A DNA stretch of 64,000 nucleotides, from NCBI GenBank assembly GCA_029224185.1, contig CM055191.1:21380172-21444171 (forward strand). The letters run 5' to 3'. The notes under the pieces are model-generated. The model was not told the origin of the DNA and searched no databases. It saw only the letters and a list, made by a program, of their open reading frames with translations. The stretch comes from Karalla daura. Its lineage: Eukaryota; Chordata; Actinopteri; Chaetodontiformes; Leiognathidae. Each line of letters begins with the position of its first letter. Position 1 is the first letter of the stretch. This document shows positions 50,881 through 63,606 of this stretch, piece after piece. The position numbers and the translations under genes are program-made.

Positions 50881-50918
50881 TTTGTGTGTGTGTGTCTGTG
50901 TGTGTGTGTGTGTGTGTG
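50881..50918. repeat. GT-rich microsatellite
   Basis: GT repeat with single CT interruptions. Confidence 0.9.
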
Positions 50919-51028
50919 GAGGAGCGGCGGCAGAAGTCAGCACACTTGTTTGTTTAGGAAGTTTGCGGGAGATTTGCACTGACGAATTAATGGTGGCAGA
51001 GCAGTGGTGCGGAAGATGCTCGGGGCGA

Positions 51029-51127
51029 GAGAGAGAGAGAGAGAGAGCAAGCCAGAGAAGTCGCTCCATCCTGCCATGCCCGGCTCCCTGCCTCTAAAAA
51101 CCCAGCTGGGGCTGACTGGCACTTTCC

Positions 51128-51159
<32 letters not shown>

Positions 51160-51176
51160 GTCTCTCGCTCTCTCTC
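51029..51176. repeat. GA tract and CT tract pair
   Basis: A GA run (51029-51049) and a CT run (51129-51176) 80 bp apart are complementary and could pair as an imperfect inverted repeat. Confidence 0.8.
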
Positions 51177-52337
51177 CAGCTCGCTCAGCGGCGGCGGTGG
51201 CGTGGGGCGTGGAGGGGGGAGGAGGGGGGGAAGCGTTAACACGACAAGGACAAAACAAAGACAGGCCACAGGCTCATGGTGGTTGTTATATATATTTGCG
51301 GTGGCGGGGCGAGGGGGGGCGAGGGGGGGCGAGGGAGAACAAGCCCTGCTGTGGCTGTGTCGCCGTCGCTGTCTACATCAGCAAACTGCGGCCGCAGCCT
51401 GTGATGGAGGGGGGGGGGACCGGAGTCGCTGTTTAATTCATGGGACACACTCCCCAGTGCCTCGGCCCCCGATGGAAACCTCGCTATTGCTTTAATCCAC
51501 GAGCCGCGGCCCTGCGCCCTCCCCGCTCACATGCTCAACTTCGACCCTTGCCCCGAAATAAACCTTAATCCCTGCTCTAATCCCAACCTGAGATGCAAAT
51601 CCCGCAGCGGGGGCCACGGCATAGTAGGAATACACCTGTACAGCCGCGTCGACGCAGGCCGATGATGCAAATCCGCCTCTGCCGTTTTCGCCGCCTCTAT
51701 GAGAGTCGACTGCGCTTTTCAGCTTTGAACTCCGTATCAGGTTGTACTGCGGGACCATTTACCGTCCCGTTCCGGGGGGTTTCCTTTGAATCTGCTGCCC
51801 CCGTGTCTGCTTGTTGGATCAGCGGGATGGGTGGACCCGGGAAAACACCGGCGCTGGTCCCAATCACTCGAGGGTGGTTTAACTTACGGGGCAGAAAGCG
51901 ACTGAGAGTCAGAGGCTGCGGCGTAGCGTCCTAGCCAGTGACGGCGAACTTACAAGGGGCAGCTGTCTCCGCGCGTAGCAAGCAGCGCTCATCTGTCCGG
52001 CAGGTCGCCGCCCGGCTTCCGCGTTTCCCGCTCGCCTGGGAGCTGAAACGCCGTAGCCAGGTCCACCACACACTCGGAGGGAGGGGATTTGTTGTCCGGC
52101 GAACCACATCGTCGTGTTAGTAGCGGGAATACGGGGAACATGGGGCCGTGAGTCCAGTTTTGCTCTCTCTCCGAGTCCGTCCCGGGGTTCGCGTCCATTC
52201 TGAGTGGCCGTCAAAGGTTCATAGGTGCGCGTGACGGGAGGGGAAATGTCTCGAAGAGGCCCGAACACGTGTTGTCATTCCGGGCCCGGTTGGAGAAGGC
52301 AGGTGAGCGAGGTGAGGCGGCGTGCCAACGGACGTGC

Positions 52338-52385
52338 GGGGGGGGGGGGGGGGGGGGGGGTTAGGGTTAGGGTTAGCCTAACCCG
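52338..52385. repeat. Poly-G run joined to telomere-like repeat
   Basis: A 23-G run (52338-52360) is followed by TTAGGGTTAGGGTTAG and then CCTAACCC in the opposite sense. This is an interstitial (TTAGGG)n with a head-to-head reversal. Confidence 0.9.
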
Positions 52386-53369
<984 letters not shown>

Positions 53370-53564
53370 AGCCTGATACCAATATTGCACTGTCACATGA
53401 CGACCTGTGTCGCATTTGGTCAGATGTGACGATGTTACATCATTATGAGTCACCACTTGCTTTCAGTCGGTGCACAAGGGCCTTGCCGTTTTGTGTAAAG
53501 AAGTGCGTTAATGTCTGTATGGGTGTAGAAATGTGTTTTATGGGTGAGTTTTAGTGACTGCATC

Positions 53565-53570
<6 letters not shown>

Positions 53571-53608
<38 letters not shown>
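53571..53608. repeat. (AT)19 microsatellite
   Basis: Perfect AT repeat, a cruciform-prone sequence, 200 bp right of the CT tract. Confidence 0.97.
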
Positions 53609-53611
<3 letters not shown>

Positions 53612-54531
53612 ACCATGGATGTCCACAAATGTTGATCCGACCTATTGCACCAGACAAGATCTGGGGGCTCAGCAGCCAAACCCGACCCTGAGAAAGGTGT
53701 GTAGAGGCAACAGAACAATGTGGAGAAATTTAAATTTCAGGTAGGTGAAGGTGTAGGTGTTTAGCTCAAATGTATGTCTACACTCGACTTTTAGAAAATG
53801 AGACAGCCCCGGGTTAAATTGTTTTGAAGGTTTACGAAGTTGAAGCCCCAGAAGGCCGCGGTTAACATCTGGCGTTGAACTTATTACACAAATGAATCTC
53901 ACCCTGCGAGCTGCCACAGTTGATTCATTAAGATGATGCTTCAGAATGTCTCGTTCTTTCGCTCCGCCACACGGGACATTTACACGTTTGCTTCCACAGG
54001 CCGGATCGTTAAGCGAGCCGCCCACAGCCCGCCATCAGTCCAGCGCGAGTGTCGGGTTCGTCGGTTTGGTCAGAAAGCGATGAGGAACTGCTCTGTCTGG
54101 CCGGCGCGGACCCAGTCCATTTTCCCCACGCACAGCTGTGGGATTCATCGGACTCACAACGGCGTTCGTTGCCACGTCACAGCCAGTCGACCACTGCGTC
54201 CGAGGCGACGAGGCCCGTTGTCGTGGAGATGACGGGTCGAACTCGACCTTCGGGTTTCATCGACTGGCTTTGAGAAATTTCAAATCCGATTTACCCTCCC
54301 ATTGATTCTGCCCACGTTTAGACCGGCGCCGCTTCCCGAGTCGCCATTCGTATAAAGCTTTAAAGCGGCGGCACTTTCGTTTTGCCTCTCCTCAGTTTGA
54401 ACAACAGCGGGCATGGAATCGGAAGTCCGCAGAGCTTGGAAGGAGATCCCTCCTTTTCGTCAACGTGACTTCCGTGATTCATTTCTCCGCTTTCCCTCCC
54501 CACTGTACGCCTGCTGAGTTCCTGAACCGGT

Positions 54532-54567
<36 letters not shown>
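54532..54567. repeat. Poly-G run, 36 bp
   Basis: The longest homopolymer in the window, uninterrupted. Confidence 0.95.
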
Positions 54568-54976
54568 CGATCTGGCGCGAGTCCGTTTGGAGTGATTGAC
54601 AGCTGCCCGGAGACCTCCTGTGAGCTCCGTCTTCATTTGATCCGTCCGCCAGGACTGTCGCTTCCCATTTAGGAGCCATTCTTTCTCCCCCCCCGGTCGA
54701 GCTAGCACCCCTGTCTTGTTTTTGTTCCGGGAGATACGGATCAGGCCTCTGACACTCCTCGTGTCATCTCTTTTTTTTCTTTTACCGAAAGGTTACTGCT
54801 ACGTTTTCCCACAAACGGATGGTAGCCGGCCTCCTATTGAACGCGCTGCTGTTCGACTGCGCGGACACGCAACATCTCGCAGGTTACCGCGTCAGATTCA
54901 TTGGACACGACGACGCCCATTTCCTCCGCGTCCTGCCTTTACACCAGTTTAATTACATCACACTTGAGTAAGCTAA

Positions 54977-55006
54977 TGTGTGCGTGCGTGCGTGCGTGCG
55001 TGTGCG
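54977..55006. repeat. (TGCG)n microsatellite
   Basis: About six tetranucleotide units. Confidence 0.9.
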
Positions 55007-55107
55007 CAGAATGTGCCAGGCGCTGCCAATGGTGCCGGCTGCAGAAGGGCATCAGGTTGACCAGCTTGATCCAGCCGGCCTGCCAACTGCCCGACACAGG
55101 GCAGGGC

Positions 55108-55138
55108 CAGGCTGGGAGGGAGGGAGGGAGGGAGGGAG
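55108..55138. repeat. (GGGA)n microsatellite
   Basis: About seven units. Confidence 0.9.
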
Positions 55139-56869
55139 CTGTGCGTGCTGTGAGAGGAGAGGATCCGATGAGAGTAACGTGGGAAAAGAGGAGAGAAGGC
55201 TTTGAGTCAAGAGAGACGCAGAGGCGGGGGGGGGGGGGGCGAGGCGTGAGTTACGGGGCCTGTCCAGGTAGCCGCAACCCGACTGGCCAGGGAAATGACT
55301 TGGGCTCCCCCGCAGTCGATACATATCCCGATTTATGGCTGAATGTTTACTTGTATGTCCCTGCGCCACACCGTCCAGGATGTGTCTGACCTGATCAGCC
55401 CGCGCCAGTGACACCAGATGTGACAGATGTTGCCCGCGGCCGGTCTCCGCTTCCCATCCAGCTCTGAGCAGATGTGCAGACGGGGGCGCGCCGGCCGACA
55501 CGAGCCGAGCACGAATCTCATGACCGCCGACAGTTTCATCTGAAGGCCCTGTTAAAAATACTGAGAGCTATTTCGGCCCCGACTCGAGCACAGCTGTGTG
55601 TTTTGAATCTATCTGATCCATCGTCACGAGGAGGGTCATAACAAGAAGCGTCACATGGTTTGATCTGTCGACCTGAAGTCCTCATGTAGAGTTTCTGTCA
55701 AAAGCTGACATTCAGCCACATCTGCATGCGCCCTGTGACTCTAGTGTGTACGCTTTGGACCGGCCTAATTAGGTTCGACGCTAATTCCAAGAAGTTCAGC
55801 TGAGAACTGGGTAAAAGTTGATATGCGGCATGTGACTCTGGCCTCACAGAGGTGGGTGTCCTTGTCTTCCGGATGAGCGGTTTTGGCCGGCGAAGGCGTC
55901 TGTCCGCATGGAGACAGCTTCTCGCCGCCTCAAGGACGTAGTCCGCATGAGAGGGTCCGGCGGTCCGTGCAAACCAGAGGACGCGGCCGATCAAAGGTTC
56001 GTTCTCCGGCTAATGAGCGCGCTTTCGCGCCCTCCCCTGCCCTGGGTCAGATGGGACGTTAGTATCATTGATTGGCAGCTGCCCTTGTCCGTCTCTCAAA
56101 CTTCCCGCGTGTTGCTCTTTCCCTCATTGTTTTCATCTTTTTCCGAGACGAAGTCCGCGGCGCAGCGTCTCCAAAGCCTCTGCCCACACTTGTCTCAAAG
56201 CCTCCCTCGCAAAAACAAACCAGACTAATTGGTAGCGAGCAACGCTGCATGCAGATTAACCACAGGAAAAATACAGTTCTGCACCATGAATTCCTCCACC
56301 CATAGCTTCCTTGGAGTTAGTTAAACTTTTCTTTTTTTTTTAATCGAGGAATATTTAAAACAGCCGCTGGGGAGAACTCTAATGCGTGCATGCAGTGACT
56401 TCCACATTTCCCTTTACATATAGGTTAAACCTAACAGCATGTCCTGTCATCACAGTCATATTGTTGGCATGACTGAACACATACCTCATACCTCATATCA
56501 TATCTCATTGTACGGCTCCGTTTTACAGGTCAAAAGGCTGAATTCCTCACAGTTTTCTGATTTGCCTCCGATTCCAGTACGAGTACAAAGGAGGCCGCGT
56601 TCAACTCGTTCTCCTCTCCATGAGTTAGCCTCATGTAATCGCCACCAGCGCTGAGGTAGCATGTAGCGTCTGACGCCGACGGGCCGGACTGAAAAACGCG
56701 CAGCAGACGAGCCGTCGCGTCTCCGCAAACGACTTCGCGCAATTGAGCTAACGTTCGTTCGCTAACGTTCTGTCCCAGAGAGACGGCGGCCGCAGTATGC
56801 GTCTCATTCAGCGCCACTGTCGGGCGTAGCAGGGTTTGGTATTCGAGCAACCCTCTCAAAAGTGTCTAT

Positions 56870-56895
56870 GATAATAATAATAATAATAATAATAA
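56870..56895. repeat. (ATA)n microsatellite
   Basis: About eight trinucleotide units. Confidence 0.9.
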
Positions 56896-56979
56896 CAACT
56901 CGCAGTCAGACGGGAGCTCTCCGCGTTCGTCGGCGGGTGGCTGCGAGGGAACTTAATTGCGTTTCCGCAAGTGCTCCGC

Positions 56980-56981
<2 letters not shown>

Positions 56982-57012
<31 letters not shown>

Positions 57013-57020
57013 CGTCGTTG
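56982..57020. repeat. (GTT)n microsatellite
   Basis: About 13 trinucleotide units with GTC variants near the end. Confidence 0.93.
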
Positions 57021-57152
57021 TTGCCGAGAGATCCCTCTGCCTCCTCGCTCTCGCCGGCAAATTGGACGCAATGTGGGGAGCCTCGGTGGCCCAGATAATT
57101 GAAAGCCTCCTTTTCATCTCCCGCTCCTCCCCGCCCGTCGTGCTCCGACGCG

Positions 57153-58020
57153 CCGCCGCTACAAGCCGCAGCTGCCGCTGCTACAAGCTGCCGCTGCTAC
57201 AAACTGCAGCTGCTACAAGCTGCTGCTGCTGCTACAAGCTGCTGCTGCTACAAGCTGCTGCTGCTACAAACTGCAGCTGCTACAAGCTGCTGCCGCTGCT
57301 ACAAGCTGCTGCTGCTGCTACAAGCTGCTGCTGCTACAAGCTGCTGCTGCTACAAGCTGCTGCTGCTGCTACAAGCTGCCGCTGCTACAAAACTGCAGCT
57401 GCTACAAGCTGCTGCTGCTGCTACAAGCTGCTGCTGCTACAAGCTGCTGCTGCTACAAACTGCAGCTGCTACAAGCTGCTGCCGCTGCTACAAGCTGCTG
57501 CTGCTGCTACAAGCTGCTGCTGCTACAAGCTGCTGCTGCTACAAACTGCTGCTGCTACAAGCTGCTGCTGCTACAAGCTGCTGCTGCTGCTACAAGCTGC
57601 TGCTGCTACAAGCTGCAGCTGCTACAAACTGCTGCTGCTACAAACTGCTGCTGCTACAAGCTGCTGCTGCTACATACTGCTGCTGCTGCTACAAGCTGCA
57701 GCTGCTACAAACTGCTGCTGCTACAAGCTGCTGCTGCTACAAACTGCTGCTGCTACAAGCTGCAGCTGCTACAAACTGCTGCTGCTGCTACAAGCTGCTG
57801 CTGCTACAAACTGCTGCTGCTGCTACAAGCTGCTGCTGCTACAAGCTGCTGCTGCTACAAACTGCTGCTGCTACAAGCTGCAGCTGCTACAAGCTGCAGC
57901 TGCTACAAGCTGCTGCTGCTACAAACTGCTGCTGCTGCTACAAGCTGCTGCTGCTACAAACTGCTGCTGCTACAAGCTGCTGCTGCTGCTACAAGCTGCT
58001 GCTGCTACAAGCTGCCGCCG
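57153..58020. repeat. 16-bp minisatellite, CTG/TACAAG type
   Basis: About 52 tandem copies of the unit ACAAGCTGCTGCTGCT (16 bp), with 19-bp variants that carry one extra CTG and point variants (ACAAAC, CTGCAGCTG, CTGCCG). Sixteen is not a multiple of three, so each forward frame cycles through the same 16-residue period KLLLLQAAAATSCCCY. No stop occurs in any forward frame. No domain or splice evidence shows that it is translated. Confidence 0.96.
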
Positions 58021-58322
58021 CTCCCGGCAACATCTCCGACTCCTGCCACGCCGCAAGCCCGCACCCCCCTGCGAGCCCGCCGACCAATGGCAGGCGCCGC
58101 CTGCTGCTGGCGCTCGGCGAATGAGAGCGCCGGAGCCGGACCAAGGCTAGCAACCAGCAGGAGGAGAGGGAGGGGGAGGAGGAGGAGAGGGAGGGGGAGG
58201 AGGAGGGGGAGAGGGAGGAGGGTGGTGGTGGAGGACTGCAGCAGTAGCGGTCCCAAGGCCCCCGCGGATACACTGTGAATCACGCGCCGAGGGCTGCGCG
58301 CGATCGAGCGGCCGGCTCTGGC
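58021..58322 (+). promoter_or_regulatory. CpG-rich promoter-like block (candidate)
   Basis: GC/CpG-rich block right of the minisatellite with a CCAAT box (58084-58088) and GGAGGA purine repeats (58158-58225). A donor-like gtaagt follows at 58445. These would fit a TATA-less first exon on the plus strand, but no coding sequence was identified. Confidence 0.25.
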
Positions 58323-58346
58323 GGGGGGGGGGGGGGGGGGGGGGGG
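58323..58346. repeat. Poly-G run, 24 bp
   Basis: Uninterrupted G run. Confidence 0.95.
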
Positions 58347-59368
58347 TGTTTGCGTTTGTCGCCGAGACGGGGACAAAGGGAGCAAGTGCGCGTGCTTTTT
58401 TTTGCTATTTTCTTCTTCTCCTCCTTCCCTTTCTTTCCTCCTCCGTAAGTGTCTGTGTTTGCTGCTCGGGCGGCACACAGAGAGCCGGAAAAGTGAGGGG
58501 GGGGGGAAACATGCCCCGGAGTCCGAGCCAGGCACTTAATGAAGCAGTGATCCCCTCCACCCCCCCACCCCCCACCCCCCACCCCCCCACCCCCTCTCTC
58601 TCTCTTCCTCCCCTCCCTCCCTGCCTTGTGTCAGCTAAGATAATTCCCCTGTTAGCCGAGTGACGGGCCGTGGCCGTGGGCTGCTCCTGTGCGATATTGA
58701 TACATTTTAGGAAATGAATAGCGGCCTCTCCCCCGGCTGTGTGCTCAGGAGCTGAGCTGTTGATTTATGGAGCGATGTCTGATCAGGCCGCAGCCGTCGG
58801 ACCTCATTGGCAGACGCTGCTAAGTGATGGAGAAATCATTAGACGTGGCTGCAGGGCCGGCCGGCTGGTACAGCGCGCTGTGCGCCAGTGTCTTCGCCTG
58901 GTATTGTTTTAGTGTGCGTGTGTGTGTGTGTGCGTGCAATCGGTTAAGGGTTGATTTAAGTGTGCAAACTGGTGTCGGGGGGGGTTTTATGGTATTTAAA
59001 CCCTTAATCCCCAGCAAGGCACGGTTTTAAATTGAAGAACTTTCTCCATTCAGAAGTCTGCTTATACGAAAAGTACGGGGAGCATAATCAGCTGAATGTG
59101 CTCAACGCATCACAAGTAAGAAGTGCCGCCGGGAAATTGCCCCCGTGACTGATGGGACTGTGGGACTTTTATGGGGAGTATCATTTCACTTTTGTTGCAG
59201 GTTTATGCGGCGCTACAATTCATTCATCTTTTCCAATCGGGGAGGGAGGGAGGGAGGGGGAGGGGGGGTAGAAAAGCCCACAATGTGGGGATCGTTCCCC
59301 TGCAAAGGGGCTCGGCGAATTTGTGTGAGGGGAGGAATGGTTGGATTGCATGGCTCTGCTCCACCTGT

Positions 59369-59474
59369 ATCCATCCATCCATCTTCATCACGCAAACTCC
59401 CGGACCTCGGCGCGACCGGGATTTGAACCGGGGACCTTCTTTGTGTGAGGTGACAGTGCCGTCCACCAGTCGAC
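59369..59474 (-). mobile_element. tRNA-like retroposon fragment
   Basis: On the minus strand the segment reads TGGTGGACGGCACTGTCACC, then AAGAAGGTCCCCGGTTCAAA and onward, ending in GGATGGATGG units. GGTTCAAATCC is a Pol III B-box/T-arm consensus. This text, followed by GGGAGTTTGCGTG, is a familiar dispersed fish repeat. It does not fold as a full tRNA, so it is not a tRNA gene. Confidence 0.65.
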
Positions 59475-60225
59475 TCTGTCTGTTTAAATTGACCCATCTG
59501 GGCTACAGCGAAGTCGTGAAGAACGATCAGGTAAAGAAATGTCCCCTGGTAGTGTTATAACCGACGAAGGAAGTGTGCTTGTCATGGATCTGCTCCCTTT
59601 GGAACAATTACTCTTTCACAAAGGTCGGGGATGTTCATCGTCATGGTTACCAAAGTTGAAGTTGGAGACCGTAATCATAGTGCAGGCAATTTTTGACATG
59701 CTGTTACAATATATAGCCACTGCAGTATTAAACTGTGTGTTATTGTCGCATAGTATTAGGTATTAAAGATATCTATTAACCAGTTACCAGTGGCCATAAT
59801 TGATAAATAAAGTGACTGATTGAAAAAGAAAAGCTATACATCTTCTACATTTCACTCTGAAACGTAATTATGCAAAATTAGGTGTCATAGAGGAATATTC
59901 TGTGCAAGTGCCTCAGTCTAATGCCCGAGTACCGTGGTGGCTTCTCCCTAATACGTAAACAGGCCTTTTAATGGCTGACCTGAACAGTCGTATTAATGCT
60001 TTTCAATCAGAATAAAGGTGACAGCGTGCAGCATAAAAAGCCAAAAGGAGCGAACGCCACTCTCCCTCCAGGCGGGAGGTCATCCGGAGTTCCCCTGCCT
60101 GTTGTGTGCCGCAGCTCTGGCCCTGTCTGTGTAGCAGCTCTGACTCACGTATTACGCTGCAACGGCAGATGCTGAAAGCTCCACACACATGCGCGAAGAG
60201 CTCCTCATCTGTTTACCTCCCCCCC

Positions 60226-60256
<31 letters not shown>

Positions 60257-60969
60257 TCAGGCTGCAGGAGCTGGCCTCCGCCTGCCTCTACCTTTGGGGA
60301 AACAAAAGCACAAGATGAATAAAAATAGTGGAAGAGAACGTGTCTCAAAGAATCGAAAAGGAAAAAAGACGCGTTTCCTGACGGGGCGACGCATGAGGAA
60401 TGGTGAATCGCGCCAACCTGGAGGACGCGGCTGTCGGGGAGTGCAAAGTGGACGCCCACACAGCGAGGAAACCTCCCAGTAATGGGAAGGAGGCTCTTTA
60501 ATGTGTTACATAACTAATGAAGGAGACGGGAAGAGGGAGAGAGAGGGGGGGGGGGGCTTTACTTTGTGATCGCATTGTTCGACACCGGCTCGGAGCCCCT
60601 CTCTCTCTCTCTCTCCCCATCTCGCCCAGGTGTCGGTGTGTGGAGCCCGGCCGCAGCCCGACAGCCTCCGCCGCCACTGGCTCATTCAGTCTCAGCCAGT
60701 CCACCGTCGTCCACTTGTTTTCGTTTCCATCGCCCGCCCCGGAGACCGTACAGGGACTCGGGTTCCCTTAGATCCATATGGACTAGAAATGTGATACGAG
60801 TCTAATGGATGGCGTGGAGGCGGGGGGGCTGTTGAGAGACGGCCAGCAGATACTCTAGACATCGCATCGCGTGCTAGTATGCGAACCCAATGAGCTCGAG
60901 TGTCCTGGGAGGGCTGTAAAATCCCATGTTGGTTTTTGAGAATCCATCATTTATTAACCAAGTCGGTAA

Positions 60970-60991
60970 AAATGTAATGTAATGTAATGTA
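60970..60991. repeat. (AATGT)n repeat
   Basis: Four pentanucleotide units. Confidence 0.9.
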
Positions 60992-61037
60992 CATCGCCTC
61001 AAAATGTAAATACCCGTTCTCTGGAAAGACACGTTAA

Positions 61038-61038
<1 letters not shown>

Positions 61039-61072
<34 letters not shown>
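61039..61072. repeat. (CTG)11 microsatellite
   Basis: Uninterrupted CTG/CAG repeat of about 11 units. No exon is recognised around it. Confidence 0.95.
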
Positions 61073-61129
61073 GAGGCAAGCAATGGGAGGCAAAGCCGAG
61101 AGGAGGAACGGAAGGCGGCTCATGTGCAG

Positions 61130-61154
61130 CCCCCCCCCCCCCCCCCCCCCCCCC
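61130..61154. repeat. Poly-C run, 25 bp
   Basis: Uninterrupted C run. Confidence 0.95.
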
Positions 61155-61552
61155 GCCTCTTTTTTTCTAGGTCTAATCCCTCTTAGCGGGGGAGCGATAA
61201 GCGCGTTTTGACTCGGGCCCCAAATTTCCCGTTGTTTATGCGTCCCTTTGCCAGGCCACGTGGATCCCCGCGGGGGTCGGACAATCCTGGCGATGCCAGT
61301 TTGGCGGGGCCTCGGACGTGCAGGCAGCGGCCTCCTGGCCGGGGTCACGCCACGACGGTGGGGCGGGAAGCAAAAACGCCTCGCCATCTGCCCGTCCCGC
61401 CCGCTACTCGCCTTCGCGTGGGTGTTCGCTCCTGGACGGGAATCTGCCGCGGGAGATGGGGATTGGCGCGATCGCAGCCGAAGCTCGTTTACCCAGAGGA
61501 GGAGGAAACCCTCACACCCTCGCCTGTGTGACAGGAAAGGACTCGATCTCGC

Positions 61553-63606
61553 CGCAGTATCGTAGCCGCTAGCTGGCTTTAACCACAGTATCGTAGCAGC
61601 TAGCTGGCTTTAACCGCAGTATCGTAGCAGCTAGCTGGCTTTAACCGCAGTATCGTAGCAGCTAGCTGGCTTTAACCGCAGTATCGTAGCAGCTAGCTGG
61701 CTTTAACCGCAGTATCGTAGCAGCTAGCTGGCTTTAACCGCAGTATCGTAGCAGCTAGCTGGCTTTAACCGCAGTATCGTAGCAGCTTGCTGGCTTTCAC
61801 CGCAGTATCGTAGCAGCTAGCTGGCTTTAACCGCAGCATCGTAGCAGCTAGCTGACTTTAACCGCAGCATCGTAGCAGCTAGCTGGCTTTAACCGCAGCA
61901 GCGTAGCAGCTAGCTGGCTTTAACCGCAGTATCGTAGCAGCTAGCTGGCATTAACCGCAGTATCGTAGCAGCTAGCTGGCTTTAAACGCAGTATCGCAGC
62001 AGCTAGCTGGCATTAACCGCAGTATCGTAACAGCTAGCTGGCTTTACCCGCAGTATCGTAGCAGCTAGCTGGCATTAACTGCAGCATCGTAGCAGCTAGC
62101 TGGCATTAACCGCAGTATCGTAGCAGCTAGCTGGCATTAACCGCAGTATCGTAGCAGCCAGCTGGCTTTAACCGCAGTATCGTAGCAGCTAGCTGGCATT
62201 AACCGCAGCATCGTAGCAGCTAGCTGGCTTTAACCGCAGTATCGTAGCAGCTAGCTGGCTTTAACCGCAGTATCGTAGCAGCTAGCTGGCTTTAACCGCA
62301 GTATCGTAGCAGCTAGCTGGCTTTAACTGCAGTATCGTAGCAGCTAGCTGGCTTTAACCGCAGTATCGTAGCAGCTAGCTGGCTTTAACCGCAGTATCGT
62401 AGCAGCTTGCTGGCTTTCACCGCAGTATCGTAGCAGCTAGCTGGCTTTAACCGCAGCATCGTAGCAGCTAGCTGACTTTAACCGCAGCATCGTAGCAGCT
62501 AGCTGGCTTTAACCGCAGCAGCGTAGCAGCTAGCTGGCTTTAACCGCAGTATCGTAGCAGCTAGCTGGCATTAACCGCAGTATCGTAGCAGCTAGCTGGC
62601 TTTAAACGCAGTATCGCAGCAGCTAGCTGGCATTAACCGCAGTATCGTAACAGCTAGCTGGCTTTACCCGCAGTATCGTAGCAGCTAGCTGGCATTAACT
62701 GCAGCATCGTAGCAGCTAGCTGGCTTTACCCGCAGTATCGTAGCAGCTAGCTGGCATTAACTGCAGCATCGTAGCAGCTAGCTGGCATTAACCGCAGTAT
62801 CGTAGCAGCTAGCTGGCATTAACCGCAGTATCGTAGCAGCCAGCTGGCTTTAACCGCAGTATCGTAGCAGCTAGCTGGCATTAACCGCAGCATCATAGCA
62901 GCTAGCTGGCTTTAACCGCAGTATCGTAGCAGCTAGCTGGCTTTAACCGCAGTATCGTATCAGCTAGCTGGCTTTAACCGCAGTATCGTAGCAGCTAGCT
63001 GGCTTTAACCGCAGTATCGGAGCAGCTAGCTGGCTTTAACCGGAGTATCGTAGCAGCTAGCTGGCTTTAAGCGCAGTATCGTAGCAGCTAGCTGGCTTTA
63101 AACGCAGTATCGTAGCAGCTAGCTGGCTTTAACCGCAGTATCATAGCAGCTAGCTGGCTTTAACCGCAGTATCGTAACAGCTAGCTGGCTTTAATCGCAG
63201 TATCGTAGCAGCTTGCTGGCTTTAACCGCAGTATCGTAGCAGCTAGCTGGCTTTAACCGCAGTAGCGTAGCAGCTAGCTGACTTTAACCGCAGCATCGTA
63301 GCAGCTAGCTGGCTTTAACCGCAGTAGCGTAGCAGCTAGCTGGCTTTAACAGCAGTATCGTAGCAGCTAGCTGGCTTTAACCGCAGTATCGTAGCAGCTA
63401 GCTGGCTTTAACCGCAGTATCGTATCAGCTAGCTGGCTTTAACCGCAGTATCGTAGCAGCTAGCTGGCTTTAACCGCAGTATCGTAGCAGCTAGCTGGCT
63501 TTAACCGGAGTATCGTAGCAGCTAGATGGCTTCAACCGCAGTATCGTAGCAGCTAGCTGGCTTCAACCGCAGTATCGTAACAGCTAGCTGGCTTTAACCG
63601 CAATAT
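61553..63606. repeat. 31-bp minisatellite, about 66 copies
   Basis: The unit is CGCAGTATCGTAGCAGCTAG then CTGGCTTTAAC, 31 bp. Every typical unit contains the palindrome CAGCTAGCTG and TAG/TAA triplets, so no frame stays open. Variants include TAT to CAT, GGCTTT to GGCATT, and CTAG to CTTG. A run of variant units at 61781-62230 recurs at 62401-62912, offset by exactly 620 bp (20 units) and later 682 bp (22 units). Confidence 0.98.

Larger units (their letters stand above)
47463..52337. other. Unique to CpG-rich DNA, no gene seen
   Basis: 47480-48100 is AT-rich. 48380-48780, 49400-49720 and 50560-50750 are CpG-rich. 51480-52337 is CpG-rich with unstructured frames. Small local duplications occur at 48818-48847 (15 bp twice) and 50461-50517 (23 bp twice). 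Confidence 0.4.
53609..57152. other. Unique and GC-rich DNA, no gene seen
   Basis: Contains the 36-G run (54532-54567), TGCG and GGGA repeats, and ATA and TTG repeats near the right end. 53620-54000 and 55540-55860 are unique with moderate GC. No convincing exon on either strand. Confidence 0.4.
58347..61552. other. Unique DNA with small repeats, no gene seen
   Basis: 58640-58870 and 59800-60180 are complex unique sequence. 58555-58600 is C/A-rich. Small repeats: GGGA at 59243-59267, CA at 60226-60256, CT at 60600-60615, AATGT at 60970-60991, (CTG)11 at 61039-61072. 61200-61550 is CpG-rich. A tRNA-related retroposon remnant lies at 59369-59474. Confidence 0.4.

Noticed and set aside
59369..59474. 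tRNA gene
   Set aside because: Only the B-box/T-arm text is good. The acceptor and D-arm pairing is missing and GGAT repeats follow, so it is a tRNA-like repeat fragment.
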